A DNA stretch of 64,000 nucleotides, from positions 12,611,501 through 12,675,500 of the forward strand of contig CM063290.1 in NCBI GenBank assembly GCA_032173965.1, given 5' to 3'. Below are positions 40,061 through 51,982 of this stretch, in pieces. Source of the DNA: Sitta carolinensis (taxonomy: Eukaryota > Chordata > Aves > Passeriformes > Sittidae). How positions within the stretch are numbered: the first letter of the stretch is position 1; every line of letters starts with the position of its first letter. Made by a program: the position numbers and the translations under genes. The notes under the pieces were generated by a model. The model saw only the letters and a list, made by a program, of their open reading frames with translations, ran no database searches and was not told the DNA's origin.

Positions 40061-43000
40061 GTGAGTTAATGAAGTGCTAATTACACCTGGTATTGTGAAT
40101 GGTAACATTTTTCAGTTGTTTTGTGTGTGGAGAATAACTTTCAGATTCGAGTGAAGACTAAATTCTATCAAATAGAAATTAAATAATTCCGAGCACCAAA
40201 GCTGACTTTAATTGCCAAAACACTGCAAATTGTTTAAAGAATTAGTATAGAAATATATATGCTTCTTACTACTGTAATGTAGTAGGATCTGTATATCCTA
40301 AACAAGTATTGAATAGTGCCATTTCTAACAGCTCTGCACCATATGTGATTCCTGTCACAGTACATGTGGTGGCAATGAATGGCGAGGCAGCAGTGAGGCT
40401 ACTTAAGTAGTAATAGAAATGTTTGTAGCCAGAATTATAGCGATTGCATAATGGCACAACAACCTAATTTTTTATTGTTTTGAGGGTGAGGCTTTTTGCA
40501 ATGTTTTGGCTGTTCTGAAATTTGAGAAACAATTCTACAACCTTACCATTTCTACCAGTAGTTTGTGATTAGTAATTTCAAGACTTAGGCGTGTGCATTT
40601 TAGATGTAAGAGTCTTCTAAAGTAATAATATATTGCCATTAAAAAAGAAATCTGAAGTGTCCTTTAAGCTATTTCTTAAATAGTGATTATATTTTAATTG
40701 CACTAATGCAGTAGCATTGGTTAGTCGTTATTGTAAATCCCACAAATGCTTTTTAGTAATTTATTTCAGTTACAATGTTTACATAACTTCAGAAATCACA
40801 TAAATAAAATATTAAAGCTTCAGTATTATATCCTGATAGTGTAGGACTGCAGAGTATAAAGACTCTAAAATTCATATATACGTCTCTCTGCTACATGTGA
40901 AAGGTTTCAGTTATTAATTAAATGCCATTTTTTTCCCTTATAAGTGTTTGCTTAAAAGGAAATCAATATCTCTAGCTATTTTCTGATTCACAATTATGGT
41001 ACTGCCCTGGAGATTCACTGGATTATTTGCAGTATTTTTCTGTTTTGGTGCATTCCTAGTTTAGTATTGGAATAAAATATTATCAACTGACATGGTAATT
41101 TGAGTTTGCTTTTTAGAAGTGATGTAAAGAGAGGCTTAAATACTTCAGAATCTTTTCATTGCGTTAAGTAATTTTTCAAATGTTACCATGTTCTTTGAAA
41201 GATAATTGCATGGTTTTAGAGTGTGTCTACCAATTAACTGCAAACAGTTAATTACTGATGCGTTTGAAGCAGCTTTTTACAAAAGCAGAGTTGGTGCACA
41301 GTCCCTGTGTACTAACAGAGCACCAAAGAAATGCATGGAATACTGAGTGGAAAAGCAACTACGCTTGCCATTGATGTAGAACTGCAGTTCTCTTTCTTTA
41401 GTAACATTTCATTTTGCAAACACTTACACTGTTCACAGTCTTTTGCTTCAGCTGTAAATGTTTTAACATCAGAGTTTCTCCTTAAAGTATTCCTCCTTTA
41501 TTTGTCATGATGGTACTTTTCCCAGTAAGTTGACTGCACTGTAGATGTCCTCATGGACGATGTGCCTTCCTGTGTCTGTGTGTGCTAATACTCCATAAAC
41601 AGGATGAAATACCAATTTTATACAGTTTTTGAAAGTTTCTACAATAAGACCTTGAGGAATAACCCTAGTGATGGCTAACATTAAAATCCATGTTCCTTTC
41701 ATTGTAAGGAAAGCTAAAAAATCTGGAGCAAAAATTCATGTTTGTTTCTTTCACATACACGTTTATCTCATTTTCTGTGCTGCTTCTGATTTAATATATT
41801 CCTGCTTATGATGCCTGTGAATGATTGCCAGCGGGCTTATGAAAAATTTAATGCAATTACTATGCATTTTCAACTAATAAGCAAATCATTCTAGCCTTTT
41901 ATAATCAGGTGTCTTTTGAAAATAATCTTTTTGGCTAATCTTTTATGCAAAATCAGTATAATATTACTTTTATTTTCTCTTTTTTTTGGCAATGGAACTG
42001 ACTCTGACCATTATACATGCAGTATATAAAGTTTCGTATTAGCTCAGGAAGCCTCACTATACAGAAAGCTAAAATAATTGTTATGAAGTATTTTCAAAAC
42101 TATAATGAAGAACTTGATTATGGTTTATGAAGTACAATAAATCATCGACTCCATTTATTTTAACTGTACAGATTGCACATTCTCACCACATCAGCTAAAC
42201 TGAACCATTTTAGCTTTATTACATTTGTCTCCTTTTACCTAACTGATGGACTTGCCCAAACAAAACAATTATAGATGTGAGTCTTTTACTTTTTGAATTT
42301 ACGTTACAGTATTTTTCAGTAGACTCATCAAGGATCTCCTTTGGACATTTTTTTTTGTTGTCCTTATATTCTCTAGATTACATTACCCTTCCTGCTTGTG
42401 AGAAATCATTTGCAGTGACTTGACTTCTGTTAGACAAGGTCAGGAGGACCATAACATAAAAATTTGCCTGTGCCAAGTATAGTTCCTGCAGGCATATTGA
42501 TTGCCTTGAAACTTGACCTCCTGTCTATGTATCAGGTTGATAATTTACCAATTTTTCTTGTGGAACAACAGTTTTAGTCGAACACAGAGGCAAGGCAATT
42601 AAAGGTTTTATGGATTTTCTCCTTAGCACAGTATTGTTATTTCCAGAGCTCAATGTCACTGATTGTGCTCCCATGGTACCATGTGCCTCTTTAACACCTT
42701 GTAATTTTAAGTAATTTTTTTAAAAAAACATTGGTAATGAAAATGTCACAGGATGTTTAAGTATCTGCTATTGCCAAGTGTGTCAGTATTAAACAGATGG
42801 CCAGAAGGATTGTTGGTCCTGTAGCAGGATGGAGCTTTTGTGTTGCTCTGTAGGAAAGGAGCACAACTGTAGACATGCTCTTTAGGAAGGCCAAGTGATA
42901 GTTTTCAGTTGTACCAAAAAATGTGGCCCATCACTTAGAAATACTTTGTCCTGTTTGACACCTAATTGTTACTGTAATTCATTCCATACTTAATGCTGGT

Positions 43001-43374
43001 AAAAAGGATAATATGCCTTTTATCAGCTGTATTGCATATAATAGAGGAATGTGAGCTCACATTGGCTGAAGAAAGACAAACAATTACTTGAAAACTAACA
43101 TGCTCCAAATTTTAGAAGCAGTAATTCATAGAGTCTTGAATGCATGGGGTTTTTTTTTACAATACCTTTTAAAAGATGTATATGTGGCACTTTTCTTACT
43201 TCCTGCTGCACATAGGCTCTGCCTAGCTTAGAAACAGTCCACTACAACACAGGCTCTGAAGACCAAGTTCAGTCTTTTTGTATTTTGCCATCCTTTCTAT
43301 TGTATTTTTTTCTGCAAACCAAATAACAAAAATATGACAATTTTTTTTTTTTTTTTTTTTTTTTGAAATACCAG
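40061..43374. other. Intron upstream of the alternative HOOK exons, first part
   Basis: Very AT-rich, with no open frame longer than about 65 codons and no recognisable repeat. UGCAUG (RBFOX-type) hexamers occur at 41207-41212, 41332-41337 and 43141-43146. A 24-T run ends ten bases before the candidate microexon. Quiet AT-rich DNA next to alternative exons is often conserved across amniotes, but I cannot test that here. Confidence 0.65.
43341..43364. repeat. Poly(T) tract ahead of candidate microexon
   Basis: Twenty-four uninterrupted T residues, followed by gaaataccag and the 18-nt candidate exon. It could serve as an unusually long polypyrimidine tract, or be a simple tract by chance. Confidence 0.9.
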
Positions 43375-43392
43375 TCTTTCAAAACTGGTCAG
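43375..43392 (+). CDS. DLG1: Candidate 18-nt HOOK microexon (SFKTGQ)
   Basis: TCTTTCAAAACTGGTCAG is flanked by a ccag acceptor and a consensus gtgagt donor, and a long T tract precedes it. It sits in frame between the exon ending DKG and either I2 or I3, would insert Ser-Phe-Lys-Thr-Gly-Gln, and keeps the phase. Microexons of 3-27 nt that preserve frame are common in neuronal scaffold genes, and DLG1 is known to have further brain inserts in this region. I cannot assign this one to a named insert. Support is from splice signals and phase only. Confidence 0.5.
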
Positions 43393-44466
43393 GTGAGTCA
43401 CTGATGCCTAAAGATGGAAGGGAATTTCTACTGACTAAAACTTAGCTGTATTAGCCCTAGTGTTGGGCATAATTGCAGTTAAAACATTACAGATGTATTT
43501 ATACTTTAAGGTTTTTACTGACTTGGAACATCAAATTAAAGGTGCTGTAGTCACATGATGTCTTCAGCAGAAGGCATGGCAGACATTCCTAAAATCTATG
43601 CTAATTGCCTATAGACATACCTACATAGAATGAAAAGGCATTGATGCTCTCCATCACCAGGACAGTGATCACAATAATAGTTAATATTTACATGGATATA
43701 AATGTCTATGTAAGTAACTCTAGAAATGTTTGTAGCAATTGAGATGCAGAAATTCCTCAAGAACATGAGCAGTTAATATCAAGAGTTGCTGAATGTGATC
43801 CTTGATATACAAGGCTTTTCATGTAGTAATTTTAAGTGCGCTCTTGAAAAACATAATTGCCACAATAAACCAATGAAATTAGTTTGTGTCTTTTAAAAGT
43901 TAATCTTTGTATGAGGATGCAGACTTACACAGAACAGAGTAATTCCTTTCATGAATTGCAATGAATTGCAGTAGTAAAACATTGATAAAAGTTTTGGAGT
44001 TTTTTTTCAGTTGGTTGGTAACACTGCCCAATACTTCTGATGTTCTATTATAATAGCAGCTGTTTGCAAAAGCCTCAGCTTGTTTTTATTTTTTTTAATA
44101 GTGCAACCTCTAAATGAGATAATGAGCGATTTAATTGACTTTGAGTCATTATGGGTTGGCCATCTTACAGCAGCACAGTTTTCCACTTTTTTTTAACACT
44201 TACAGCAAGCCTAAATTTGTGAAATACAGGTCAGGCTGTATAGGATGAACCAGTTTTCTCGATACTAAGCATGTGAGACGTGGAGGATATGAGCAAAGTC
44301 ATGATCCCAGTCTGTATTTCTAATGAGCTGAGGAGATGAGTGTTAAACTGAGATATGCACTGCATAATGTGGTTGTAGGAGTCAGCTTCCGCAAAGCTGC
44401 TGGTCTGGGCCTTTGTTCACACAGACATTAGACATCCTTTGTTTTGCCCCTCCTTCTCTTCTTCAG
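43393..44466. other. Intron between candidate microexon and I2
   Basis: AT-rich intron of 1.1 kb that ends in a C/T-rich tract and a tandem cagcag acceptor. No other feature was recognised. Confidence 0.7.
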
Positions 44467-44566
44467 CAGTCATTCAATGACAAGCGTAAAAAGAACCTCT
44501 TTTCCCGAAAATTTCCCTTCTACAAGAACAAGGACCAGAGTGAGCAGGAAACCAGTGATATTGACC
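44467..44566 (+). CDS. DLG1: DLG1 alternative HOOK insert I2
   Basis: This 100-nt exon goes from phase 0 to phase 1. It codes for QSFNDKRKKNLFSRKFPFYK, then NKDQSEQETSDID, and the next exon completes a Gln. It matches mammalian I2 except for one residue (DID against DAD). The basic KRKKNLFSRKF stretch resembles the segment in the SAP102 HOOK region that binds calmodulin. The acceptor is a tandem cag|cag, so the first Gln may be optional (the paralogue DLG2 begins SFNDKRKK). The donor gtaagt is strong. If it reads on past the donor, the frame stops at 44626-44628. Confidence 0.96.
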
Positions 44567-45253
44567 GTAAGTATGTGGCATTCGATGGAGAGCGAAGCAC
44601 AGTAGAAGGGCCTGCTAGAGTGCACTAGGGTGTTCCCATGGAGACAGTTTCATGAGCTGCAACAGGCCGAGGAGCTCGTGGTGCCAGTGGCAAACAAGGC
44701 TACAAAACCAGTGCAAACCTTTGCTGTTAAAATAAAACTTAGCACGAGAGTATCCCAGTTTGGGATAAAGTGGGCAATACTGTTGACTAACTGGAGGAGA
44801 TAACTGCCTTCCAGTGCTGACAGTGATGCTTCCCTATTTCTGTCTTGGAGGAGAAGGCACAGTGTTCATGGAAGTATAATGGAGCTTACCAGCTTCTCAA
44901 ATCAGTCCCTTTAGACTGGTTTTTCAAAGTCATTCATTCTAATTTGGTTTTCCTAATGAGGAGAGGTTACTCTGATTTTCATCGTTCTTTTCATTACTAA
45001 AAAAATTCTATTCTCAAAACATAGTTGCATAAATTTGCTAATTCAGACCAGGTTCAAGACAAACTGTGTTCTCTGCCATTTGCATTACAGATTGCACTTC
45101 ATGTGCCAGTCAAGTCGAATTCTATGGACTTTGTTTTTCCCTGTGATGTTCTAGGAACTGTCTCCTGTCGTAGCGCCAATTTTATATATTACTGACAATT
45201 ATTTTCTTTGTGATTGTCTTTTTATTGCTTGCCCTCTGGGGACTACTCTGCAG
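44567..45253. other. Intron between I2 and I3
   Basis: Intron of 687 bases. The splice sites of I2 and I3 are far enough apart that simple steric exclusion by a too-short intron is not the explanation for their alternative use. Confidence 0.75.
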
Positions 45254-45287
45254 GAGGTCCCTGACGACATGGGATCAAAAGGCCTGA
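45254..45287 (+). CDS. DLG1: DLG1 alternative HOOK insert I3 (protein 4.1-binding)
   Basis: This 34-nt exon, phase 0 to 1, codes for EVPDDMGSKGL and one base of Lys. The mammalian form is EIPDDMGSKGLK, so there is a single Ile to Val change. In mammals I3 forms part of a site for the FERM domain of band 4.1/ERM proteins and directs the protein to the plasma membrane at cell contacts, while I2 forms are more nuclear or cytoplasmic. The acceptor is tactctgcag and the donor gtaagt is strong. It replaces I2 rather than adding to it. Confidence 0.96.
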
Positions 45288-46880
45288 GTAAGTGATCAAA
45301 ATACTCCCAAGTTATTTTAACCTCCATCTGAAAAATTACTACTTTTTTTTTTTTTGACAGATCTCTTTGAGATTGGTGCTCTGCTGGCATAAGGAGGTTG
45401 ACTAAACCTGTTCATAAGCTTTTCCTAGTTTGTAATCTTTTGGAGTTTTTGCTTTCAGGAACATGTAGAGTTTTTGTGACTGTCACATTAGATTTTTTTT
45501 TGTTTTGTTTTCAGAAGCTTACCAGTGGTTTCTTGTTTGTCCTTAACAGTTCTGTGTTTTTAATTTGGTGATTATTTTTTAATGTTACTTATATCTTGTC
45601 CTCATATTTTTATTTATTTAAAAATAACCTTATGACTTTTTACAGTAATAGTACAACCATTGCTGTGCTACTTTAACTAGTAACAGTTTTCACTCTTCTT
45701 TCTAGGCAACTGATGTTTACAGCTACTTAAAGCAAACAAAACTTTTCCTTAACAAATGCCATGAGAATTTTTCTGTCTGACTTGAACACTTTTGATGCTT
45801 TTAGACCAGGTGGAGGGCTGATAGGGTGACTTGAAGCATTTCTTGTAATTCTATTTGAATCTGGTCAGATTCAAAAGTTGCTGCATACTCTTAGCAGATC
45901 TGCTTGTGTGTACACACCCCACCACTAAATATATTAAAATGACAAATAAAAAAAGCCAAGACCTTGATTTCATCACAGATATTAAATACATACACTGTTA
46001 GACATGTATGCAATAGAAGAAGGAGTGTCTAAAAAGATGTGACTAAGGGTCATTAAGGATAGCATTTCTTCCCAAGGCACAATTGTAAGGCAGAGTGTTT
46101 GGGAAATTACTTGTAAGGGCCAGTGTACTTCTGTACCTGTCCTCAGTCATGAAGTAGAAATTCCAGTGGCTGTAACAATGATTTTTCAGTTCTGAAATGG
46201 CTACATTCAAAGGAATTCTTGGTCTAGACCAGAAGTCTTTAGCAAGCTTTATGGCCTTATGGTTTAGAACATAAGATCATAAGCAGCCTTTATGGTCTCA
46301 TGATCATACATAGTTTGAACTATGTAATACGGTCCAGAAATATCTCTAGATGATTCTGGTCTATAAATAATTGGTTTCTTGTCTGTTTTTCAGCACTGAC
46401 TTTTTAAAACTACCTTACCACCCCTAATGCAAGTTGTGTTACATGCTACACTGTATTTCCTTTAATATAATCCAGTATTTTCTCAACAAGAGACTAAATG
46501 TAATCAGTAAATCACCCCTGTAAAAGTTGAAATACATAATCCCAAGATTTTTTACACAATGAAATTCATCTTGAAGTGAAAACTAAAAATTGTAGGGTTA
46601 CATATGAATTATGACTTAGTGTACTTTTTGTAATCTTATTTTATGTGCTGTTTAATGGTTTTCTTTTTATTAACATCAATTCCTTTCATATGAAATTAAG
46701 CTTGATCCTGAGAGCTATGAGAAGTACGTTAAAACTTTTATATGCAGTATGTATTGATTTCAGCACTTTGATATAAGTATTGTCTTTCATCTGGATTATT
46801 TTTTGTCGATTTTCTTTCTGTTTGACTCATGCCATTGGTGTATGTTCCTTATTTTTTTTCCCATTGTGTTGCAATTTCAG
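45288..46880. other. Intron downstream of I3
   Basis: AT-rich intron of 1.6 kb. It contains an 11-to-14-T run near 45344-45355. No other exon was recognised. Confidence 0.7.
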
Positions 46881-46922
46881 AGCATGTAACCTCTAATGCC
46901 AGCGATAGTGAAAGTAGTTACC
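46881..46922 (+). CDS. DLG1: DLG1 exon: HVTSNASDSESSY, end of HOOK
   Basis: This 42-nt exon starts and ends in phase 1 and codes for HVTSNASDSESSY, preceded by Gln (after I2) or Lys (after I3). It is identical to mammals. The Ser/Asp-rich content suggests casein-kinase-type phosphorylation, which is an inference. Since its length is a multiple of three, skipping would keep the frame, giving a junction like that in DLG2 (ETSDPERGQED). The acceptor is gcaatttcag and the donor is gtaagt. If it is joined directly to the exon ending DKG it is read AGC ATG TAA and stops. Confidence 0.96.
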
Positions 46923-49900
46923 GTAAGTGTTTTTAAGTTCTTTGTTTATTCAGAACCTTTGTTTTGTAGCTCTTTCTTTGCTTTTTTTTTTTTTTTTTGG
47001 TCTTTTCTGGGTATTTACATGTTAAATAGAACTTCCCAGTCAGCTTCAGGTGAAATCTGTGTTCATGTATTTGGTGGAGTACTGCAAATTGTTCCATGTC
47101 TTTGTTTTCAAAAAACCGCAAACCTCCTTTATGGATATTTTTATTGTCATCTGTGATTTTCTTAGTTCAGCTTAATTTGAATCTGCTCCTATTTTTTTAA
47201 AATTATGCAAGCTAACTAGACCTGTTAAATTTGAATTTCTATTTAATGCTGAAAAATATAATTACATGTAGCTGAGCCTTAATACTCAAAGTGTAACCAA
47301 ACTGTAATTCATTAAATAATGCCATAGCTATCTAAAGGTTTTCAGAACTGATACTCAGATTTAATATGTATGTACTTCAATGAAAATATAGATAAGCAAA
47401 CATGTATTTACCCTTGCTTTTAGCTTATTTATTTTGTCAAGTGTGGGTGCTTAGTATGAACTGTCTTCAAAGCATACGACACACATTCAGTGCTGGAGTC
47501 AGTTTTGATGAATCAGCATGCTGGTTCTCTCTCTCTCTTTTTTAGAAGACATGGTGTCTTCTAAATACCACACTCAGTTTGCTCCTCCTACTAGCATAAG
47601 CTCAGCAGTGTTCACTATTACCCGAGCTGCAGTAGCACTGCATGCTCGTGGTGGGTAATAGGCTTGCATGGTGCTGCTCTACTGTGCTTTGACATGTCTT
47701 AAACCAGAGCAAGGACTTGAATCCCACTGTTCATTTCCAGTGAACAGCTTCCCAGTAGGGTTGCAGTCGAGACCTGGAAGCTATGATATACCAGAGCAGG
47801 ACAATAGGAAAGTGGAGGATTTGGAGAGAAACATGCAAAGAAGGAGCAGTGATAGTCATGCAGTGGTTCACTGCTCAGCTCCTGGCTGCCTGCTGTGTAA
47901 TGGGCATTGCAGAAATATGTAATTTATGTCAGCATAATAAGGAAGGTGGTTCATTAACAGATATATTTGTTTGGCTGTAGATCTTTTCAGAGGTAATGAG
48001 CCACATATTTTCTTCCAGATATGACACTGAAGGAGAGAATGTATATACATGTATGCAAAATGCTGGTGATGTTGCAGACTGTAATTGAAAGGAAACCAAT
48101 TGAGGGAGGCATCTGTGTTCCCTGAGAATAACACAGAATTGAGCACATATGGAAGTTGCTTTTGACAAACAGAAATTTTAATGACACACCATTAAAACTA
48201 TCTAACCATGTCTGTTTCTTCATAAATTTGCTGCTTCACTCTCTTCCCTCACTTCCAAGGTTTTTCTGAGAGTTTACTTTATTTACATTTAAAGCTCATT
48301 ATTGGTACTACTAGTTAGTTTTTTATTTTACTGTTACTTGAGAAGCCATGATTTTATTATGAATGTCATGGATTTGTTTATCTCAATATGTAATGCCAAG
48401 CACTTTTTATTAAAATAGTCTTATAATTTTTTCTTACTGCTGTCTAACATGAAAGTTATCTTGATTACAGATGAGTACGGTTGTTCAAAAGGTTCATTCT
48501 ATTAATACTAATTTCTCCAAAGTATTAAAAGCAGTGACAATATATACTTTTTGCCCTCAATCAGGGGATGCTTTTTACTTGTTCCTGTCTCTTTAGTAGT
48601 TTGCATAGCTCCTCGTTGACTTTATAACAAAGTGACTTTTCTAAAGAAGCATCTAATTCTATGTGAGCTGAATCTTTCATAGATGAGTTGATAGTTGATT
48701 TTCTATTCCTCTCCCTAGCCTAAAAAGGGTTCTGAAAGTATATACTGTCCTTCTAAAATCCATTTGCATGAGTAACTTTTAAAGATATTAAAAAGTACAG
48801 GTTGCATGGTTTTGTGTCTGTCTTAAGGTATTCCTCACTTGCAACAATTTAGAAATTAAAGTCTTCCTTCATGTATTGCTGTTAGGATAGTTTGAATGCA
48901 AATTTATTGCAAAATAAGAGAAATATTTATGTTAATGAAATGGTAACATTTAGATTTAAAATATCAGTGACATTTGATTTTAAATAGAGAACAGATATAT
49001 AGAAGCACTATATGCATTTATAAAAGCCTTTATCTGCCTTCTGTTTCTACATAAACTATGGTGTAGCCTGGGTATGTTCCTTTGCCTGTTTTAAGTATGG
49101 CTTATGAACATCAAAGAAAGTTCCAAAATTAGACTAGTGAAATATTGGAGGACTGTGTTTTCTTCAGTTCAAAGCAATGTCATGTAACTTGAGCTTGTCT
49201 TCAGAATTATAAATTCTCTGCTGTCACAGTTAATTTTTAGCTATTTTGTTGAAAGAGATTTTAGTAAGAGCTATCATGTTAGACTAGAAGTAATCTTTTA
49301 GAGAGATGGCAACTGAGGTATATTTCAAATGCTTTCACTAACATTTAATAAGCCTACAGCTGTCAAATTCAAGATTGAGTTATTTTAGTTTCATTCACTG
49401 CTAATGTGCTTCCTGGAGCTGAGAACAATCCAAATAATCCTTTGCTTTCAACTTTATCTTTAAAAATTCATTGATAAAATAGTAGTTCTTTAGTATATAC
49501 AGTCATAGCTTTTTTTGTAGCATTAGAGTGGCTGAAAATATTTATATAAATACCAATTCATGATAAAGTCAGTGTACACCTTGACATACATGGGTGCCAG
49601 CCATGTATAAATATGGAAAAATGTAAATGCTGGTTTCAGAGTGTGGAGAGCGTTCCTGATGCGGGTGGCATTGCTCTAGCAGTGAATGACAGCCTGCATG
49701 CATTGCATCCAGGATTCGTGGGGAACAGCACCTCAGCAATGCTTGAAAATTCTCCTTGTGCTTGCTGTCAGCTTGACATGCCAGTGTACACCAGGAAGTT
49801 ATTTCTACTATCTGTGTCTTATGCTTTAAAGCTTGGTGTTTGGCTTAGCTTTGTGAGCTTTATAATTCATTGCTCTGGAAAGATGACCCTCATCAGTATC

Positions 49901-50017
49901 ACTGTAATGCTCATTGCTGAGCAGTGTCTGTATCATCATAGTCCATGGAATGACTCAAGGGAAATATGTTGCTTTAGGAAAAAAATACATTAATATGTCT
50001 TTGCATTTACTTTTTAG
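46923..50017. other. Intron before the RGQEE exon
   Basis: AT-rich intron of 3.1 kb. It holds a T-rich run near 46981-46999, a strong-looking unused acceptor at 47524-47545 and UGCAUG hexamers at 47639-47644, 47665-47670, 48765-48770, 48803-48808 and 49695-49700. No repeat family was recognised. Confidence 0.65.
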
Positions 50018-50068
50018 GTGGCCAGGAGGAATATGTGTTGTCATATGAACCAGTCAATCAGCAAGAAG
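50018..50068 (+). CDS. DLG1: DLG1 exon: link from HOOK to GUK
   Basis: This 51-nt exon, phase 1 to 1, completes Arg and codes for GQEEYVLSYEPVNQQE, ending one base into Val. It is identical to mammals. YVLSYEPV contributes the strand E of the SH3 fold that is formed from sequence after HOOK, which is how SH3 and GUK are held together. The acceptor is tttttag. The donor gtttgt is weak, so inclusion may depend on the next acceptor or on enhancers. Confidence 0.96.
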
Positions 50069-51982
50069 GTTTGTAGATCTCCCTCAGTTTAAAATAATCT
50101 GAATTGTTAGAATGCTTCACATGCTCTTAGGTACCCAGGAAAAATTTCTTCAACCTTTTTAACTTGTAACTTACTGTTATTCAAATTAATAAATCCGAAA
50201 GGCATAAATTATGAAATAAAATCTCTAAGTTATTTTAGTGCAGAATCCAGAGGTGTGCTACTTCAGTCATTTCTTGCGTGGTTTATATGGTGGAAGGAGA
50301 ATACAGTACGCTTAACAGTTTAGTCAGTGAGAACCTCATATATAATAGTTTTCTTCTGTTTTATATTGCTTTAGCATTCTCACTGATTCTGTCACAGCAA
50401 AAGGTTTGTGAATAGAACATTTGTCTATTTACATTACCAAGGGACTTTTTCCAGAAAAAAGTAAAATTTAATGAAATGGAAATCAATAGGACAAAATATT
50501 TTCTCACATTTCCATTTAAAAAAATTGCTCTTTACTGATTTCCAGTGGAATGGTTTTGTGTCTTTTCACCTTGGTCTTGATTGTAATTCACTGTGTGGAT
50601 ATAGACACAGAATATTTAGTGTTCCAAATCACTAGCGCAGGTGCTTACAGTTGATTTACATTATTCGATACAGAGCTCATATACTTGTAAATTATTCTGA
50701 TGAAAGGAATGTCCTTTAGGAATACTTATCTGTTACCTATCAAATAAGGTGACAGTCAAAGTAAATATGCATCATGTGTTAACAGGAATTTTGAGTGCCA
50801 AGATTCTGGTTTCCTGCAGTGAGCGGTGTGGCCATGTTGTTTTTAATAGCACTGTGGCACATGCACCTGTACAGACTTCCCACTCTGACTTGATAAGCAT
50901 GGCCCAAAGGCCCAAGGGTTTATCAGGAATCTTCCAGAAGCAGTAAAAATTGTTATGCAAGGCTAATAGAGGCTACATTATTTATATCCTATAATTTGAA
51001 ATATTGTAAGATGCCAGATAAAATTATGGATGAGAAATGCTTGAATGAAGACCCTACTAGAAATTGGGAATTGGTAGCCCCCTGTGATATAAAGTAAGTT
51101 ATGCCTAAAGTAGGAAACTGGAGTTTTGTCACCCTCACAGGAGCAGCTGCTGGTCTGTGTGTCTCCTCACCAGAGGAGCTCACAATGGCAGAAACAGCAG
51201 AGATGTTTGTTACTTAATTAATAACTTAATAGATACTGGATTCAAGACATGCCTCTTACAAATATAGTAATACAGTGGAAAGGAAATAGCTCTTAGTCAA
51301 ATTAAAATATATTTAATAGGCCAGACTTTAATCAATTGGTACTTATGTGTGCAGACAGATTGAACATAAAATTAAAATTTGTACTGTTGAAATTACATGA
51401 TCATCACAACATATTTAGGCATTATTAACGGTTCTTACAGTGTGATGAGACATCTGCTTAAACTTAATTTTCATCCAAAATCCCTTTATTATAAATAATT
51501 AAACTACTTTTAAAAAGGTACTGCACTTAATTTTTTAAGGGTGTTAATAGTTACAGAAACTGTTTGTATTTGAGTCATTTTGTATGTGAGTGCTTAATTG
51601 TGGTCTTAGAGGAGAAGGAGCTTCTCCCAGCACAGACACAGAATTTTATGATCCGTGCTGCTGCTTAGGCACCTCTTTGAATTGAAAAGATTTTCAAACC
51701 TCTCCTCTTTCCTTTTTCCATTAGAATTTAGGATGTTAATTTGTGAAAAGTTTTTTTCCCCCCAAAGGCTTCATAATTTAAGACTCCTTTTCAATCACTG
51801 AGAATGGTGATTTGAGAGTGAAGGTCTAACTATGACTACGGTATTAACTGATTGATGTTCTTCAACGTGTTTTTATTCTCTTTAGAAGTACGTATTCTTT
51901 TAAGTATAAAAATAATTGCAATGTGACAAAACTCATGAAATCATATTAAATAAAACTGACATTATTCCTTTATGTTTATTAG
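50069..51982. other. Intron before GUK
   Basis: AT-rich intron of 1.9 kb without recognised repeats or exons. Confidence 0.75.
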
